Part shown: positions 24,701 through 31,550 of the stretch, piece after piece | How positions within the stretch are numbered: position 1 is the stretch's first letter | Layout of the letters: every line of letters starts with the position of its first letter | Position numbers and translations under genes: made by a program | The notes under the pieces: model-generated | Database searches by the model: none | The model's input: only the letters and a program-made list of their open reading frames with translations | Told to the model about the DNA's origin: nothing | Origin: Dehalococcoidia bacterium | GTDB taxonomy: Bacteria > Chloroflexota > Dehalococcoidia > Lucifugimonadales > SHYF01 | Length of the DNA stretch: 36,350 bases | Direction: 5' to 3' | Assembly (NCBI GenBank): GCA_030651175.1 | Contig: JAUSCR010000175.1 | Coordinates: 1-36,350, forward strand

Positions 24701-24758
24701 GTAGGGGCGCAAGGCTCCGACGGAAGTCCCGCACGGAGTCGGGACCTTGCGCCCCTAC
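24701..24758. repeat. Inverted repeat with 14-base arms at the end of the glycerophosphodiesterase gene
   Basis: GTAGGGGCGCAAGG (24701-24714) and CCTTGCGCCCCTAC (24745-24758) are perfect arms around a GGCTCCGACGG/ACGGAGTC-containing loop. The right arm contains the TAG stop of the minus-strand glycerophosphodiesterase gene (24755-24757). Could act as terminator. Looks like another mobile palindrome family. Confidence 0.75.
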
Positions 24759-25519
24759 TTTCCTTGCTGCCGGGCCGACAACACATCTCTGGCCCGTTTA
24801 GGAAAGTCGGTGACTATGCCATCCACTCCCAGGTCTGCCATCCGCCGGATGTCCTCCGGGGCGTTGGCAGTCCACGGGAATAGCAGGAGGCCGGCGGCGT
24901 GGGAGTCCCGCACTGTATCGGCTCGCAGGTAGTGGAACAAGGGGTGCAGGACTGTGGCGTAGGCCGCAGCTGCAAGCGCAATTGGGTCTACAGGGTCGGC
25001 CACATAGCACACTCCAGTTAGCAGGCTGGGTTCGCGGGCCTTGATGCGCTGGATACAGAGGTGATCGAAGGAGAACACCTCGTGCTCCTCCAAGACGCCG
25101 TACCGCTCCAGCACGCCGGTAACGGACGCCTCTATGCCCTTATGCCGATGGGGTTCATTCTTGATCTCTATAGCCAGGGCTATGCGTCCCTTGGCCCAAG
25201 AGACCACCTCATCCAGCGTTGGAATCCGCTCCCCCGCGAACCTTGGGCCGAACCAGGAACCCGCATCCAGCCTGCGCAGCTCAGCCAGTGTCTTTTCCCA
25301 GACCGGGCCTGTGCCGTTGGTGGTGCGGGCCAGAGTGGGGTCGTGGATGATTACGGGATGGCCGTCCGCCGACATTTGCACATCCAGCTCTATGGCCTGG
25401 GCGCCCTGCTCCACGGCCAGCGAGAATGCCGCCAGCGTATTTTCAGGTGCGCCGCTCGATGCACCCCGGTGGGCTATGATCAGGGGCCTGGTCGGATCCA
25501 GCAGGTCGGTGAAAGGCAC
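24755..25519 (-). CDS. Glycerophosphodiester phosphodiesterase
   Basis: 254-residue cytoplasmic GDPD-family enzyme, which hydrolyses glycerophosphodiesters to glycerol-3-phosphate and an alcohol. The active site is intact: 'IIAHRGASSGAPENTLAAF' (~14-32) with the His-Arg and Glu-Asn pair, 'IELDVQMSADGHPVIIHD' (~43-60) with the metal-binding Glu/Asp and second His, 'LAIEIKNE', and the C-terminal 'GVDGIVTDFP'. No signal peptide, unlike periplasmic GlpQ. GTG at 25519 is the start, with AAGGAG about 8 bases upstream. A TATAAT box lies about 40 bases upstream of the start. The stop is within an inverted repeat. Confidence 0.93.
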   Translation of the reverse strand: MPFTDLLDPTRPLIIAHRGASSGAPENTLAAFSLAVEQGAQAIELDVQMSADGHPVIIHDPTLARTTNGTGPVWEKTLAELRRLDAGSWFGPRFAGERIPTLDEVVSWAKGRIALAIEIKNEPHRHKGIEASVTGVLERYGVLEEHEVFSFDHLCIQRIKAREPSLLTGVCYVADPVDPIALAAAAYATVLHPLFHYLRADTVRDSHAAGLLLFPWTANAPEDIRRMADLGVDGIVTDFPKRARDVLSARQQGK

Positions 25520-25558
25520 AGACGATGCTCCTTACGCGGTCCGATATGATACAGATGG

Positions 25559-25564
25559 ATTATA
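25559..25564 (-). promoter_or_regulatory. Possible -10 box of the glycerophosphodiesterase gene
   Basis: Perfect TATAAT on the minus strand about 40 bases upstream of the GTG start. The -35 region is poor (ACTTGC at a 16-base spacing), so this is a tentative call. Confidence 0.4.
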
Positions 25565-25681
25565 CCGTGGATTGAGGGCCGCAAGTGTAGAATGGGGTAG
25601 CGGAGTGGTAACGGGAATCATAAAGAGATGACCAGTGCAAGGGTTCTTGAAAAGTGGCAGAAGCTAGAGAGGGAGTAAGAA

Positions 25682-26980
25682 ATGTATCTCTGGAAAGTAG
25701 TTCTTGGGATTATGATTACCGTTGCTGTTCTTTCACTGACCTATGGAGTAGCTAACAAGATTAACGGACTGCAACAGCGACTAACGTTAACTGAGGGCAT
25801 ACTAGAAGGCAAGGTGGGGGACATTAGGGCATTGCAAGCAACTTTGGATGGCAAGAATCTCCAGATTGGACAGCTTGAGGTGTCAGAAGCGGGGCTTAAG
25901 GAGCAACTAGGTGCACTGCAGGTAAAGCATACGACTCTCTTGCAAGAGAAGGCTGATCTGGAGGTCACAGCCCTGGGCCTAAAGACGCTATCACTAGACT
26001 TGCAAGAAAAACTGGTCTCCAAGGGAAAGGAATATGATGCCTTACAAGGGACTTATGGCGTCCTCTCAACCGCAAATAAGGCACTGCAGGTAGAGCATAC
26101 TACTCTCTTGCAAGAGAAGGCTGGTCTGGAGGTAACGGTTCTGGGACTAAAGACCATATCACTAGACTTGCAAGGAAAACTGGACTCCAAGGGAAAGGAA
26201 TATGATGTCTTGTCCTCTGCAGTCGGAACTTTGGAAGGAGTAAAGTCCCAAGTAAGTGGGCTTCAGCAACAAGTGCAGTCTCTGAACGGGGATATAGCAC
26301 GCTTGCAGGCTGCAAGAGCTCCCCTAATTGTAGAGTCCAACAGAGGCTCCTTTGCTTGCACTGGGAGTATGGAGCCGAAGATTACCTGTCTTGACGAAGC
26401 TACTTGGCTGTCTAACTTCCGACCGCAAGAAGTAATAGTAGGAACAGTCGTCTCCTTTACTCCCACTGCAGAGTGTAAGCTGTCGAGTACTCGTGTAGCG
26501 CATAGAGTTACGACAATAAGGGTAGAAGCAGGGACTATCTACTACCGGACGAAAGGTGATGCCAATTCTAGTGACGATGGCTGCTGGATACCTAGTTCCA
26601 GCGTAAATGGCTACATCATAACCCTCTACAAGAATACCAAGTTAGAGAATGCTCCTATAAGAGATAGAATCAATGCCTTGAAGGTAACTATGGACTGGGC
26701 TGAGGCTGCCTATGATGCAGCTCATCAAATCTATGAACAAAAGAAGGTGTCTTACGACTTGAAGTTGGCCGCCTACCAGACCTATGTAACACTTTACTGC
26801 CCAGGTAATACCTGTCCTGTCCAGTATTATTCTACCGCCAAGAGCTTGTTCGATGAACTAGAAACACTTCGATTAGCTGTAACTGCGGCTTCTATAGCAA
26901 ATAATACAGGCTTGGCCCAGTACAATACAGCCTACAATAGTTACTGGGCAGCGATAGAGGCGGAAAGAAGCAGGTTGTAA
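25682..26980 (+). CDS. Membrane-anchored coiled coil carrying a SipW-type signal-peptidase-like domain
   Basis: 432 residues. One N-terminal transmembrane segment (~5-25, 'VVLGIMITVAVLSLTYGVA') is followed by about 180 residues of coiled coil with an internal 56-residue duplication. A domain resembling S26B/SipW signal peptidase then starts near residue 220. The 'TGSMEP' motif places the nucleophile at S229, 'RVAHRVT' gives H274 (SipW-type enzymes use His instead of Lys), and 'TKGDANSSDDG' gives D293. A second helical region (~325-432) closes the protein. Known S26B enzymes have their membrane anchors directly beside the catalytic domain; here the domain is held off the membrane by a stalk. 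GC content is visibly lower than in neighbours. The proteolytic role is inferred from the motifs. A 48-residue miniprotein gene follows 44 bases downstream. Confidence 0.75.
   Translation: MYLWKVVLGIMITVAVLSLTYGVANKINGLQQRLTLTEGILEGKVGDIRALQATLDGKNLQIGQLEVSEAGLKEQLGALQVKHTTLLQEKADLEVTALGLKTLSLDLQEKLVSKGKEYDALQGTYGVLSTANKALQVEHTTLLQEKAGLEVTVLGLKTISLDLQGKLDSKGKEYDVLSSAVGTLEGVKSQVSGLQQQVQSLNGDIARLQAARAPLIVESNRGSFACTGSMEPKITCLDEATWLSNFRPQEVIVGTVVSFTPTAECKLSSTRVAHRVTTIRVEAGTIYYRTKGDANSSDDGCWIPSSSVNGYIITLYKNTKLENAPIRDRINALKVTMDWAEAAYDAAHQIYEQKKVSYDLKLAAYQTYVTLYCPGNTCPVQYYSTAKSLFDELETLRLAVTAASIANNTGLAQYNTAYNSYWAAIEAERSRL
25916..26206 (+). repeat. 168-base internal direct duplication
   Basis: Two copies start at 25916 and 26084, both with CTGCAGGTA and the CTCTCTTGCAAGAGAAGGCT block, and share about 120 highly similar bases each (period 168 bases, 56 codons). 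The protein repeat is 'HTTLLQEKA..LEVT.LGLKT.SLDLQ' ending 'SKGKEYD'. High nucleotide identity suggests a recent duplication that lengthened the coiled-coil stalk. Confidence 0.85.
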
Positions 26981-27024
26981 AGGGTAGGGTGGGGGTGAAG
27001 TTGAAAGGTGTAGTATGAGCGGTG

Positions 27025-27171
27025 ATGCGTAGACTACGAAGGTACTACCTCACCAACATGTGGGTGCCTCTACCGCTCCCGACCAAGCTGCGGCTTGTTG
27101 TGAGGAACGTATGGCTGCGAGTGTACCGCCGGCAGCTTTGCTGTGGGCACCCCGGCGAGCCAGGGTGTTGA
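27025..27171 (+). CDS. Small Arg-rich protein ending in a CCGHPGEPGC motif
   Basis: 48-residue ORF. The N-terminal part is very basic and amphipathic ('MRRLRRYYLTNMWVPLPLP', 'RLVVRNVWLRVYRRQ') and the tail is C-C-G-H-P-G-E-P-G-C. Three cysteines, a histidine and a Gly/Pro frame in so short a tail suggest a metal site or a processed/secreted peptide. I am not able to name a family with certainty, although short proteins with a C-terminal CG-x-PGC-like tail seem familiar from Chloroflexota. It sits 44 bases after the coiled-coil peptidase-like gene on the same strand. The ribosome binding site is weak (GAGCGGTG). Two hairpins follow. Confidence 0.55.
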   Translation: MRRLRRYYLTNMWVPLPLPTKLRLVVRNVWLRVYRRQLCCGHPGEPGC

Positions 27172-27185
27172 GAGGCTGAAGAAGG

Positions 27186-27201
27186 CCCCTCGGTTGAGGG
27201 G
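27186..27201. terminator. Short hairpin after the miniprotein gene
   Basis: CCCCTC-GGTT-GAGGGG, 15 bases past the stop. No T-tract, so a terminator role is tentative. Confidence 0.35.
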
Positions 27202-27241
27202 TAAAGGCAACCGCAGTAGCGAAGTGTAAATCGTAGTGAAA

Positions 27242-27263
27242 GGGCGGGGCGAAAGCCCCGCCC
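27242..27263. terminator. Very stable GAAA-tetraloop hairpin between convergent genes
   Basis: GGGCGGGGC-GAAA-GCCCCGCCC: 9 GC-only pairs capped by a GNRA tetraloop, between the miniprotein gene (+) and the DUF5667 gene (-). Probably limits read-through or protects 3' ends; no T-tract. Confidence 0.5.
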
Positions 27264-27330
27264 CAGACCCCAGGCGCGACGGAAGTGCCCGTCGAGCGGC
27301 ACGCCCGGAGCCGTCTTAGTGTTCGGAGCG

Positions 27331-28254
27331 TTACTTGGTATCTCCCTGCGATGTATCTTCCTCTGCCAGCCACTTGACTGCCTGAAGCATGGCCTGATAC
27401 TTCTGCCGGGTGGCCTGCTGCGCCGCTTCCAGCCCTTTCCTGGCAGGCTCCGGCGACTTCCTCATCTGTTCCTGGAATACCTTGTCTTGAACTTTTTGCT
27501 CAATCTCCAGGCGTCGTTGCAGCGCCTGCAAGCTGCGCTTGTCCGCAACGTCTAGCTTCAGAAGCTTCATCTCATCTATAAGCTCCTGCGGCGGGGCGTT
27601 CAGCTCTGGTCCTGGCGCAACCTGGGTCACAGTGACGGGGAGACCCGGTAGCGCGTTGTCCTGCACCTGTTGCAACTGCTGCTCCGCCTCTATGGCCAGC
27701 CGGTCGGCGCGCTTCGTGTCTCCTCTGGCGGCTACCACAGCCAACTCTTGGGACCGGCGGCTGGCCAAGCTGGCGTGTAGCTGCGCCTTGGCTTGATTGT
27801 TGAACGTGGTGGTCAGCCTGACCTGCTCCACGGCCCGCTTTACCTGATATAGTGGCTGGCCGGGCACGCTCTCGGAGGAGGCGGCAACCATGCCCGTGCC
27901 ACCCACCACCACCAACAGAGCGACTGCCGCCGCCGTTGCCACAGCCCACCGGCGTGGCCCAACTAGCAACTGCGCGGACACGCCAACCAGAAGTCCCCAG
28001 ACGCTCCGCCTTGGCCTGGCATTGCGCTGCCGCAGGGCGGTTTGCAACGCCAGCCGCGCTCTATCCTTGGCGCTAGAGTTGGATGTGAAGTCCAGGGTTC
28101 GCCTGGTCTCCAGGGCTGTTGTGAGAAGCGGCCTCAACTGAGCGGCGTGCTGGGGATAGCGCTGAAGGCACGATTCCACGGTGGCCCCTTCCTGGATGAC
28201 ATTGTCCAGGCATTGGTCCAGTACCTGTGTGAACTCTTCCTGTTGCCTCTTCAT
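27331..28254 (-). CDS. DUF5667 membrane protein, probable partner of the ECF sigma factor
   Basis: 307 residues. The N-terminal ~90 residues are a cytoplasmic helical region ('LDQCLDNVIQEGATVESCLQRYP', 'LRPLLTTAL'). One transmembrane helix lies near 103-126 ('VATAAAVALLVVVGGTGMVAAS'). The DUF5667 domain follows outside ('SVPGQPLYQVKRAVEQVRL', 'LHASLASRRSQEL'), with a long helical C-terminus. Its ATG overlaps the end of the sigma factor gene by four bases, so they are translationally coupled. The arrangement of a cytoplasmic segment, one membrane helix and an external domain is that of an anti-sigma factor. That role is an inference. Confidence 0.85.
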   Translation of the reverse strand: MKRQQEEFTQVLDQCLDNVIQEGATVESCLQRYPQHAAQLRPLLTTALETRRTLDFTSNSSAKDRARLALQTALRQRNARPRRSVWGLLVGVSAQLLVGPRRWAVATAAAVALLVVVGGTGMVAASSESVPGQPLYQVKRAVEQVRLTTTFNNQAKAQLHASLASRRSQELAVVAARGDTKRADRLAIEAEQQLQQVQDNALPGLPVTVTQVAPGPELNAPPQELIDEMKLLKLDVADKRSLQALQRRLEIEQKVQDKVFQEQMRKSPEPARKGLEAAQQATRQKYQAMLQAVKWLAEEDTSQGDTK

Positions 28255-28820
28255 GGCCGCCGTTCCTCTGCCTCTAAACTTACCTCTACACTCCCCTGGT
28301 TCTTGGAGTCCAGGACACGTCGCATTGCCTTCAGAGCGCTGCTTTGCAGCTCGCGCACGGCTCCGTTGCTGCGTTTCATCACAGCTGCCGCCTCCGTTGA
28401 GGTGAGTCCACCAAAGAAACGCAGAGATACAATCTCCCTCTGGCCAGGGGTCAACGTCTCCATGACTTTCATAAGCTCCTCTCGCTGGAGGGTCTGAAGG
28501 ACCTCTGCCTCTGGGTTATCTGTTGAGGCGACGAAGTCCGCATCTTCCAGAGGAGAGCTCTTCCTGTGAGAGTTGCTGCGCAGGTGGTCCACGGCCAGGT
28601 TGTGGGCGATACGGAACAGCCAAGCCTGTATTGGGATACCCCGCCATTGGAAGGTGTCAATTTTCTCCACCGCTCGCAGGAAGACCTCGGACGCCAGGTC
28701 CTCCGCCAGGTCCCGGCTGCCGGTTCTAACCGCAATGTAGCGGACCACGCGTTCATAGTTCGCCTCGAAGAGGTCGGACAGGGCGGCTGCGCCCTGCCTT
28801 TCCTGGTCTGACCCTTGCAT
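28251..28820 (-). CDS. ECF-type RNA polymerase sigma factor
   Basis: 189 residues, sigma-70 family, ECF group: region 2 (~18-82, 'LFEANYERVVRYIAVRTGSRD', 'LASEVFLRAVEKIDTF', 'WLFRIAHNLAVDHLR') binds core polymerase and the -10, and region 4 (~120-172, 'LTPGQREIVSLRFFGGLTSTEAAAVM', 'SNGAVRELQSSALKAMRR') reads the -35. It has no region 3 or region 1.1. It directly precedes and overlaps the DUF5667 gene (28251-28254), the usual order of sigma and anti-sigma. The start codon is the ATG at 28820. The regulon is unknown; the gas vesicle cluster 1.7 kb away is one candidate only by proximity. Confidence 0.93.
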   Translation of the reverse strand: MQGSDQERQGAAALSDLFEANYERVVRYIAVRTGSRDLAEDLASEVFLRAVEKIDTFQWRGIPIQAWLFRIAHNLAVDHLRSNSHRKSSPLEDADFVASTDNPEAEVLQTLQREELMKVMETLTPGQREIVSLRFFGGLTSTEAAAVMKRSNGAVRELQSSALKAMRRVLDSKNQGSVEVSLEAEERRP

Positions 28821-28960
28821 GAGTTCCTCGCCATTCCTTCTGAATGAAGGTGGTAATTTACTCGCTTATGATAACGTAAAAGAGGGGGAAGGCGTCAGCA
28901 GTGGGGTTCGTTTGCTTCTATGCTGTTGCGAATGGTCCTGGCGCTAGCATGCTGCGGGAA

Positions 28961-29106
28961 TAGTGGAGTCCAGGGGGGGCGTAGCCCCGGAGCCTGCCCT
29001 GAGCGAAGCCGAAGGGACGTGGGAACTGGGGGGTGTCCCCCCAGACCTTTTCTTTTCTACCCCATTCCTCGCCCCAGTCCTCGAGGGGGATGGTCGAAAG
29101 AGTTTT
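28961..29106. repeat. Palindromic repeat, family C copy 5
   Basis: Has GGAGTCCAGGGGGGGCGTAGCC-like start, a GCCTGCCCTGAGCGAAGC/CGAAGGG module, CTGGGGGGTGTCCCCCCAG and a GGGGGATGGTCGAAAG end. Same modules as other family C copies. Gene-free stretch between the sigma factor (start 28820) and the response regulator (stop 29117); ORFs drawn across it are spurious. Confidence 0.6.
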
Positions 29107-29116
29107 GCATCATCTG

Positions 29117-29782
29117 CTACGGCGCCAGGCCCATCCGGACGCCCGCTATGGCGGCGTTGATCCTGTCTGAGACGCCCAGCTTGCCAAAGAGGCTCTGCAC
29201 GTGCTTCTTGACCGTCACCTCGGCCAGGTTAAGCTGGGCGCTGATGGCCCTGTTTCCGGACCCCTGGGCCAGCAGCTTGAATACATCCATCTCCCGGGTG
29301 GTGAGCCGGCCAGCCATGGAGGAATCGGCCGGGTTGCGCCCGTCCTTCGGCGACTGGAGAAGGCCTTCAATAGCCTGGCGCAGCAGCCCGCTGCGCACCA
29401 CTATGGTCCCGCCATCTGCCACCGCCTTGACCGAATGGCAGAGCAGCTCCTGAGAGACGTCTATGGTCAGGTAGCCTGCCGCCCCAGCACGAAGAGCCTC
29501 CACCACGTACATCTCGCTTTCTAACATGGTGACCATGATTACGCATGTGGTGGGGTGCGCTCTTTTTATCTCGCGGGTCGCCTCAATGCCGCCGATACCG
29601 GGCATACGAGTATCCATTAGGACTACCTGTGGATCCAGCTCGTTCACTTTCAAGATGGCGTCTTCTCCCGTGCAGGCCTCGCCCATAACCTCGATGTCAG
29701 CGTCCTCGGCGAGCATGGCACAGAGCCCTTTCCTGATCGCCATATGGTCATCCACCACCAGGACTGTCGTTTTCTTTTCCAT
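29117..29782 (-). CDS. NarL/LuxR-type response regulator with an atypical receiver
   Basis: 221 residues: receiver domain (~1-125) and a LuxR-type helix-turn-helix (~155-217, 'LTTREMDVFKLLAQGSGNRAISAQLNLAEVTVKKHVQSLFGKLGV'). In the receiver, D11/D12 ('VVDDH'), the phospho-acceptor D57 ('VLMDTRMPG') and T85 are present. The Lys found in nearly all active receivers ('GYL-x-K-D') is Ile107 in 'AGAAGYLTID'. That may alter phosphorylation or its read-out. ATG 29782 has AAGG upstream; the frame extends to 29833 without support. No sensor kinase is nearby. It is divergent from the gas vesicle cluster and could regulate it, but nothing in the sequence proves this. Confidence 0.9.
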   Translation of the reverse strand: MEKKTTVLVVDDHMAIRKGLCAMLAEDADIEVMGEACTGEDAILKVNELDPQVVLMDTRMPGIGGIEATREIKRAHPTTCVIMVTMLESEMYVVEALRAGAAGYLTIDVSQELLCHSVKAVADGGTIVVRSGLLRQAIEGLLQSPKDGRNPADSSMAGRLTTREMDVFKLLAQGSGNRAISAQLNLAEVTVKKHVQSLFGKLGVSDRINAAIAGVRMGLAP

Positions 29783-29939
29783 TTGTATGGCCTTCGTGAT
29801 TGTTGACCTGCTAAGGGAAGCTGTAGTTCCCAAAGTGGCAGGGTGGATAGAGAACTCGCCATCAGTTTCGTTCTCTTATGGGTTCAGCGCAAGCGGTGGA
29901 GCATAAGGGTTCCGTTAAGAAAGGCCTGCCAGCAAGACT

Positions 29940-30045
29940 TCCTTCTCCCCTTGCGGGAGAAGGCTAGAGCCTGTCCTGAGTATGCCGAAGGAATGAGGGG
30001 TGTTTCACCCTCACCCTCTCCCATCAAGGGAGAGGGTTATTGGGA
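29940..30045. repeat. Palindromic repeat, family C-related copy
   Basis: CCTTCTCCCCTTGCGGGAGAAGG hairpin-like pair, a GCCTGTCCTGAG..CCGAAGG module, GAGGGGTGTTTCACCCTC, and CCCTCTCCCATCAAGGGAGAGGG. Non-coding, in the 700-base space before gvpA. Confidence 0.6.
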
Positions 30046-30055
30046 TAGCTTCAAT

Positions 30056-30192
30056 TGTCATTGCGAGGAGTCCCGACGTGTCGGGATGACGAAGCAATCT
30101 GGAGGGGTGGACCCCGCCGCCAGATTGCCACGGCCCTCCTTCGTTGGGCCTCGCAATGACTTTGGCGGCGAACTTCTGGGACACTACACTGG
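30056..30192. repeat. Palindromic element, family B copy 1
   Basis: TGTCATTGCGAGG at 30056 and CCTCGCAATGAC ending 30160 are the inner ends; GCAATCTGG/CCAGATTGC is the inner pair, and CCCGAC..GTCGGG a small hairpin. To the right comes GGGACACTACACTGG (30178-30192), matching the outer end of copy 2 at 35980-35993. The left outer end is not recognisable. Confidence 0.75.
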
Positions 30193-30486
30193 ATGATTTT
30201 TGGGTTTCGATGTCATTCTAAGTCCTCCCAGGAAGGACTTAGCGGGACACTTTCCGCCATCCAAGAGACTTTTTGTGCAAGGCTGGCGGCAGGCAAAGAA
30301 TGTGGGGGTATCCCTGGGATGCATCCTACGGGATGCTCAAAGTGTATACCACGGTATGTTGTTCACCCGCTTGGCCCGTGTCAGGATGAATGCGTGCTTC
30401 CCGGCCAGAATCTCTACTGGAGACAGGGGGAGCGAGGGCCAAATAGGGGCAAGGTGAGGCCACCGGAAGAAGGAGGAATAGAAGAT
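30193..30486. promoter_or_regulatory. Leader region of gvpA
   Basis: About 290 bases without a gene. It contains a hairpin (CTAAGTCCT at 30218-30226, AGGACTTAG at 30234-30242) and a short palindrome GGATGCATCC (30318-30327) with a nearby second GGGATGC. No convincing -35/-10 or sigma-54 site is visible. The gvpA promoter must lie here, or further up in the repeats. Confidence 0.4.
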
Positions 30487-30696
30487 ATGGCAGTGGAAAA
30501 AAGCATGGCATCAACCAGTTTGGCAGAGGTGATAGACCGCATCCTGGACAAGGGTGTGGTTGTGGACGCCTGGGTGCGGATCAGCCTGGTGGGCATCGAG
30601 ATACTGGCCATCGAGGCCAGGGTCGTTGTCGCCGGCGTTGACACATTCCTCAAGTACGCCGAGGCCGTGGGCCTGACAGCCGCGGCAGCCGCCTAG
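30487..30696 (+). CDS. gvpA: Gas vesicle structural protein GvpA
   Basis: 69 residues, the expected size for the main shell protein, which packs into ribs of the hollow gas vesicle. The sequence is classic GvpA: '[29 protein letters not shown]' followed by '[24 protein letters not shown]' with the helix-strand-strand-helix fold. It differs from many only in its short Ala-rich tail. AGGAGGA lies 8 bases upstream of the ATG. It is the first gene of the cluster, followed by a 186-base gap, so it may be transcribed most strongly. Confidence 0.97.
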   Translation: MAVEKSMASTSLAEVIDRILDKGVVVDAWVRISLVGIEILAIEARVVVAGVDTFLKYAEAVGLTAAAAA

Positions 30697-30882
30697 GCAG
30701 CCGGCTCGTAACGCTCTGGGTGACCTTCCAGGAGTGGCCCAGCCAGCCAGCCGCCCTTTCCGGGCAAAGCATTTGAAAATACCGGTGGCGCACCCAAGGT
30801 TACGCTGGCGAGGTCATTAGCCTGGCGAGGTCACCTGGAGCCTCGATCTCTAGCAAAAGTAAGTAATAAGAAGGAGGAGACC

Positions 30883-31269
30883 ATGTCATTACAAGCAGAG
30901 ATGCACAGTCTTGTGGGGCAGATTAGTAGCGCCAGGGAGACGCGGAGGTCGTCCCTGTCTTCCATGCGACAAGGGGTTGGTGGACAACTTCATCAGTTGC
31001 ACCAGAGCCGCCAACGCATGGCTCGGGACCTGCGCTCCAACCTGAGCAGGATCAGGCCTAGCCTGCACCAGGGAGAGCAGCAGCGCAGCGCAGGGGTCCA
31101 GCGCCAAATGGGGGAGATCGCCCACAGCAGAGCCGAAGGGCAGGCAGTGTGGCGGACCTTCATTGGTACCCGGCACGGGGAAAAGATCGGAGGGCCAGCG
31201 CCCTCCACTGCTCAGCCACAGGAAGGGGCGGCGCCTGGCGGACACCGGGCGAAGTCTCGGGGGAAGTAG
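30883..31269 (+). CDS. Gas-vesicle-cluster helical protein, possible GvpC-like
   Basis: 128 residues, very polar and basic, rich in Arg, Gln, Ser and Gly with almost no hydrophobic core. Predicted to be one long helix for about 90 residues ('MSLQAEMHSLVGQISSARETRR', 'LHQLHQSRQRMARDLRSNLSRI'), then a Pro/Gly-rich tail. Position directly after gvpA and the Gln/Arg-rich helical style recall GvpC, the outer-surface strengthening protein, but the 33-residue GvpC repeats are not evident, so this is only a hypothesis. The start is firm: AAGGAGGAG lies just before the ATG. An alternative is an assembly scaffold. Confidence 0.75.
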   Translation: MSLQAEMHSLVGQISSARETRRSSLSSMRQGVGGQLHQLHQSRQRMARDLRSNLSRIRPSLHQGEQQRSAGVQRQMGEIAHSRAEGQAVWRTFIGTRHGEKIGGPAPSTAQPQEGAAPGGHRAKSRGK

Positions 31270-31317
31270 GCACGAGGTGGCCAGGGTGGAGAGGCCTGGG
31301 CGGCGCTACTTAGGATC

Positions 31318-31449
31318 TATCTCAAAACGCCTTTGTCATTCTGAGAAGTCCCGATTCATCGGGACGACGAAGAATCTGGGGAGGGGTATTCCCCGCCACC
31401 CCAGACCCTTCGCCCCGACAAGTCGGGACTCAGGGTGACATTTGAGAAA
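31318..31449. repeat. Palindromic element, family A copy 3, inside the gas vesicle cluster
   Basis: Outer ends TATCTCA (31318-31324) and TGAGAAA (31443-31449). The inner core has TTGTCATTCTGAG and CTCAGGGTGACA ends and CCCGAT..ATCGGG and CCCGAC..GTCGGG hairpins. The left ~70 bases are nearly identical to the inverse of 20820-20890. It separates the GvpC-like gene from gvpN and might reduce read-through. Confidence 0.8.
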
Positions 31450-31550
31450 GTTTCTTGGCCCGGCAATCGGAAGTGCGGAGCTTGGGGGGCCTTGGACAAG
31501 GTACCTTGGCCCCACGGGCATCGGCCAAACCAAAGGAGGGTGGTAATCAC

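Noticed and set aside
28920-29453. 177-residue plus-strand ORF
   Set aside because: It begins near a family C repeat and continues antisense to the response regulator.
31455-31550. In-frame extension of gvpN
   Set aside because: It starts just past a repeat element and adds non-family residues; the internal ATG has AAAGGAGGG.
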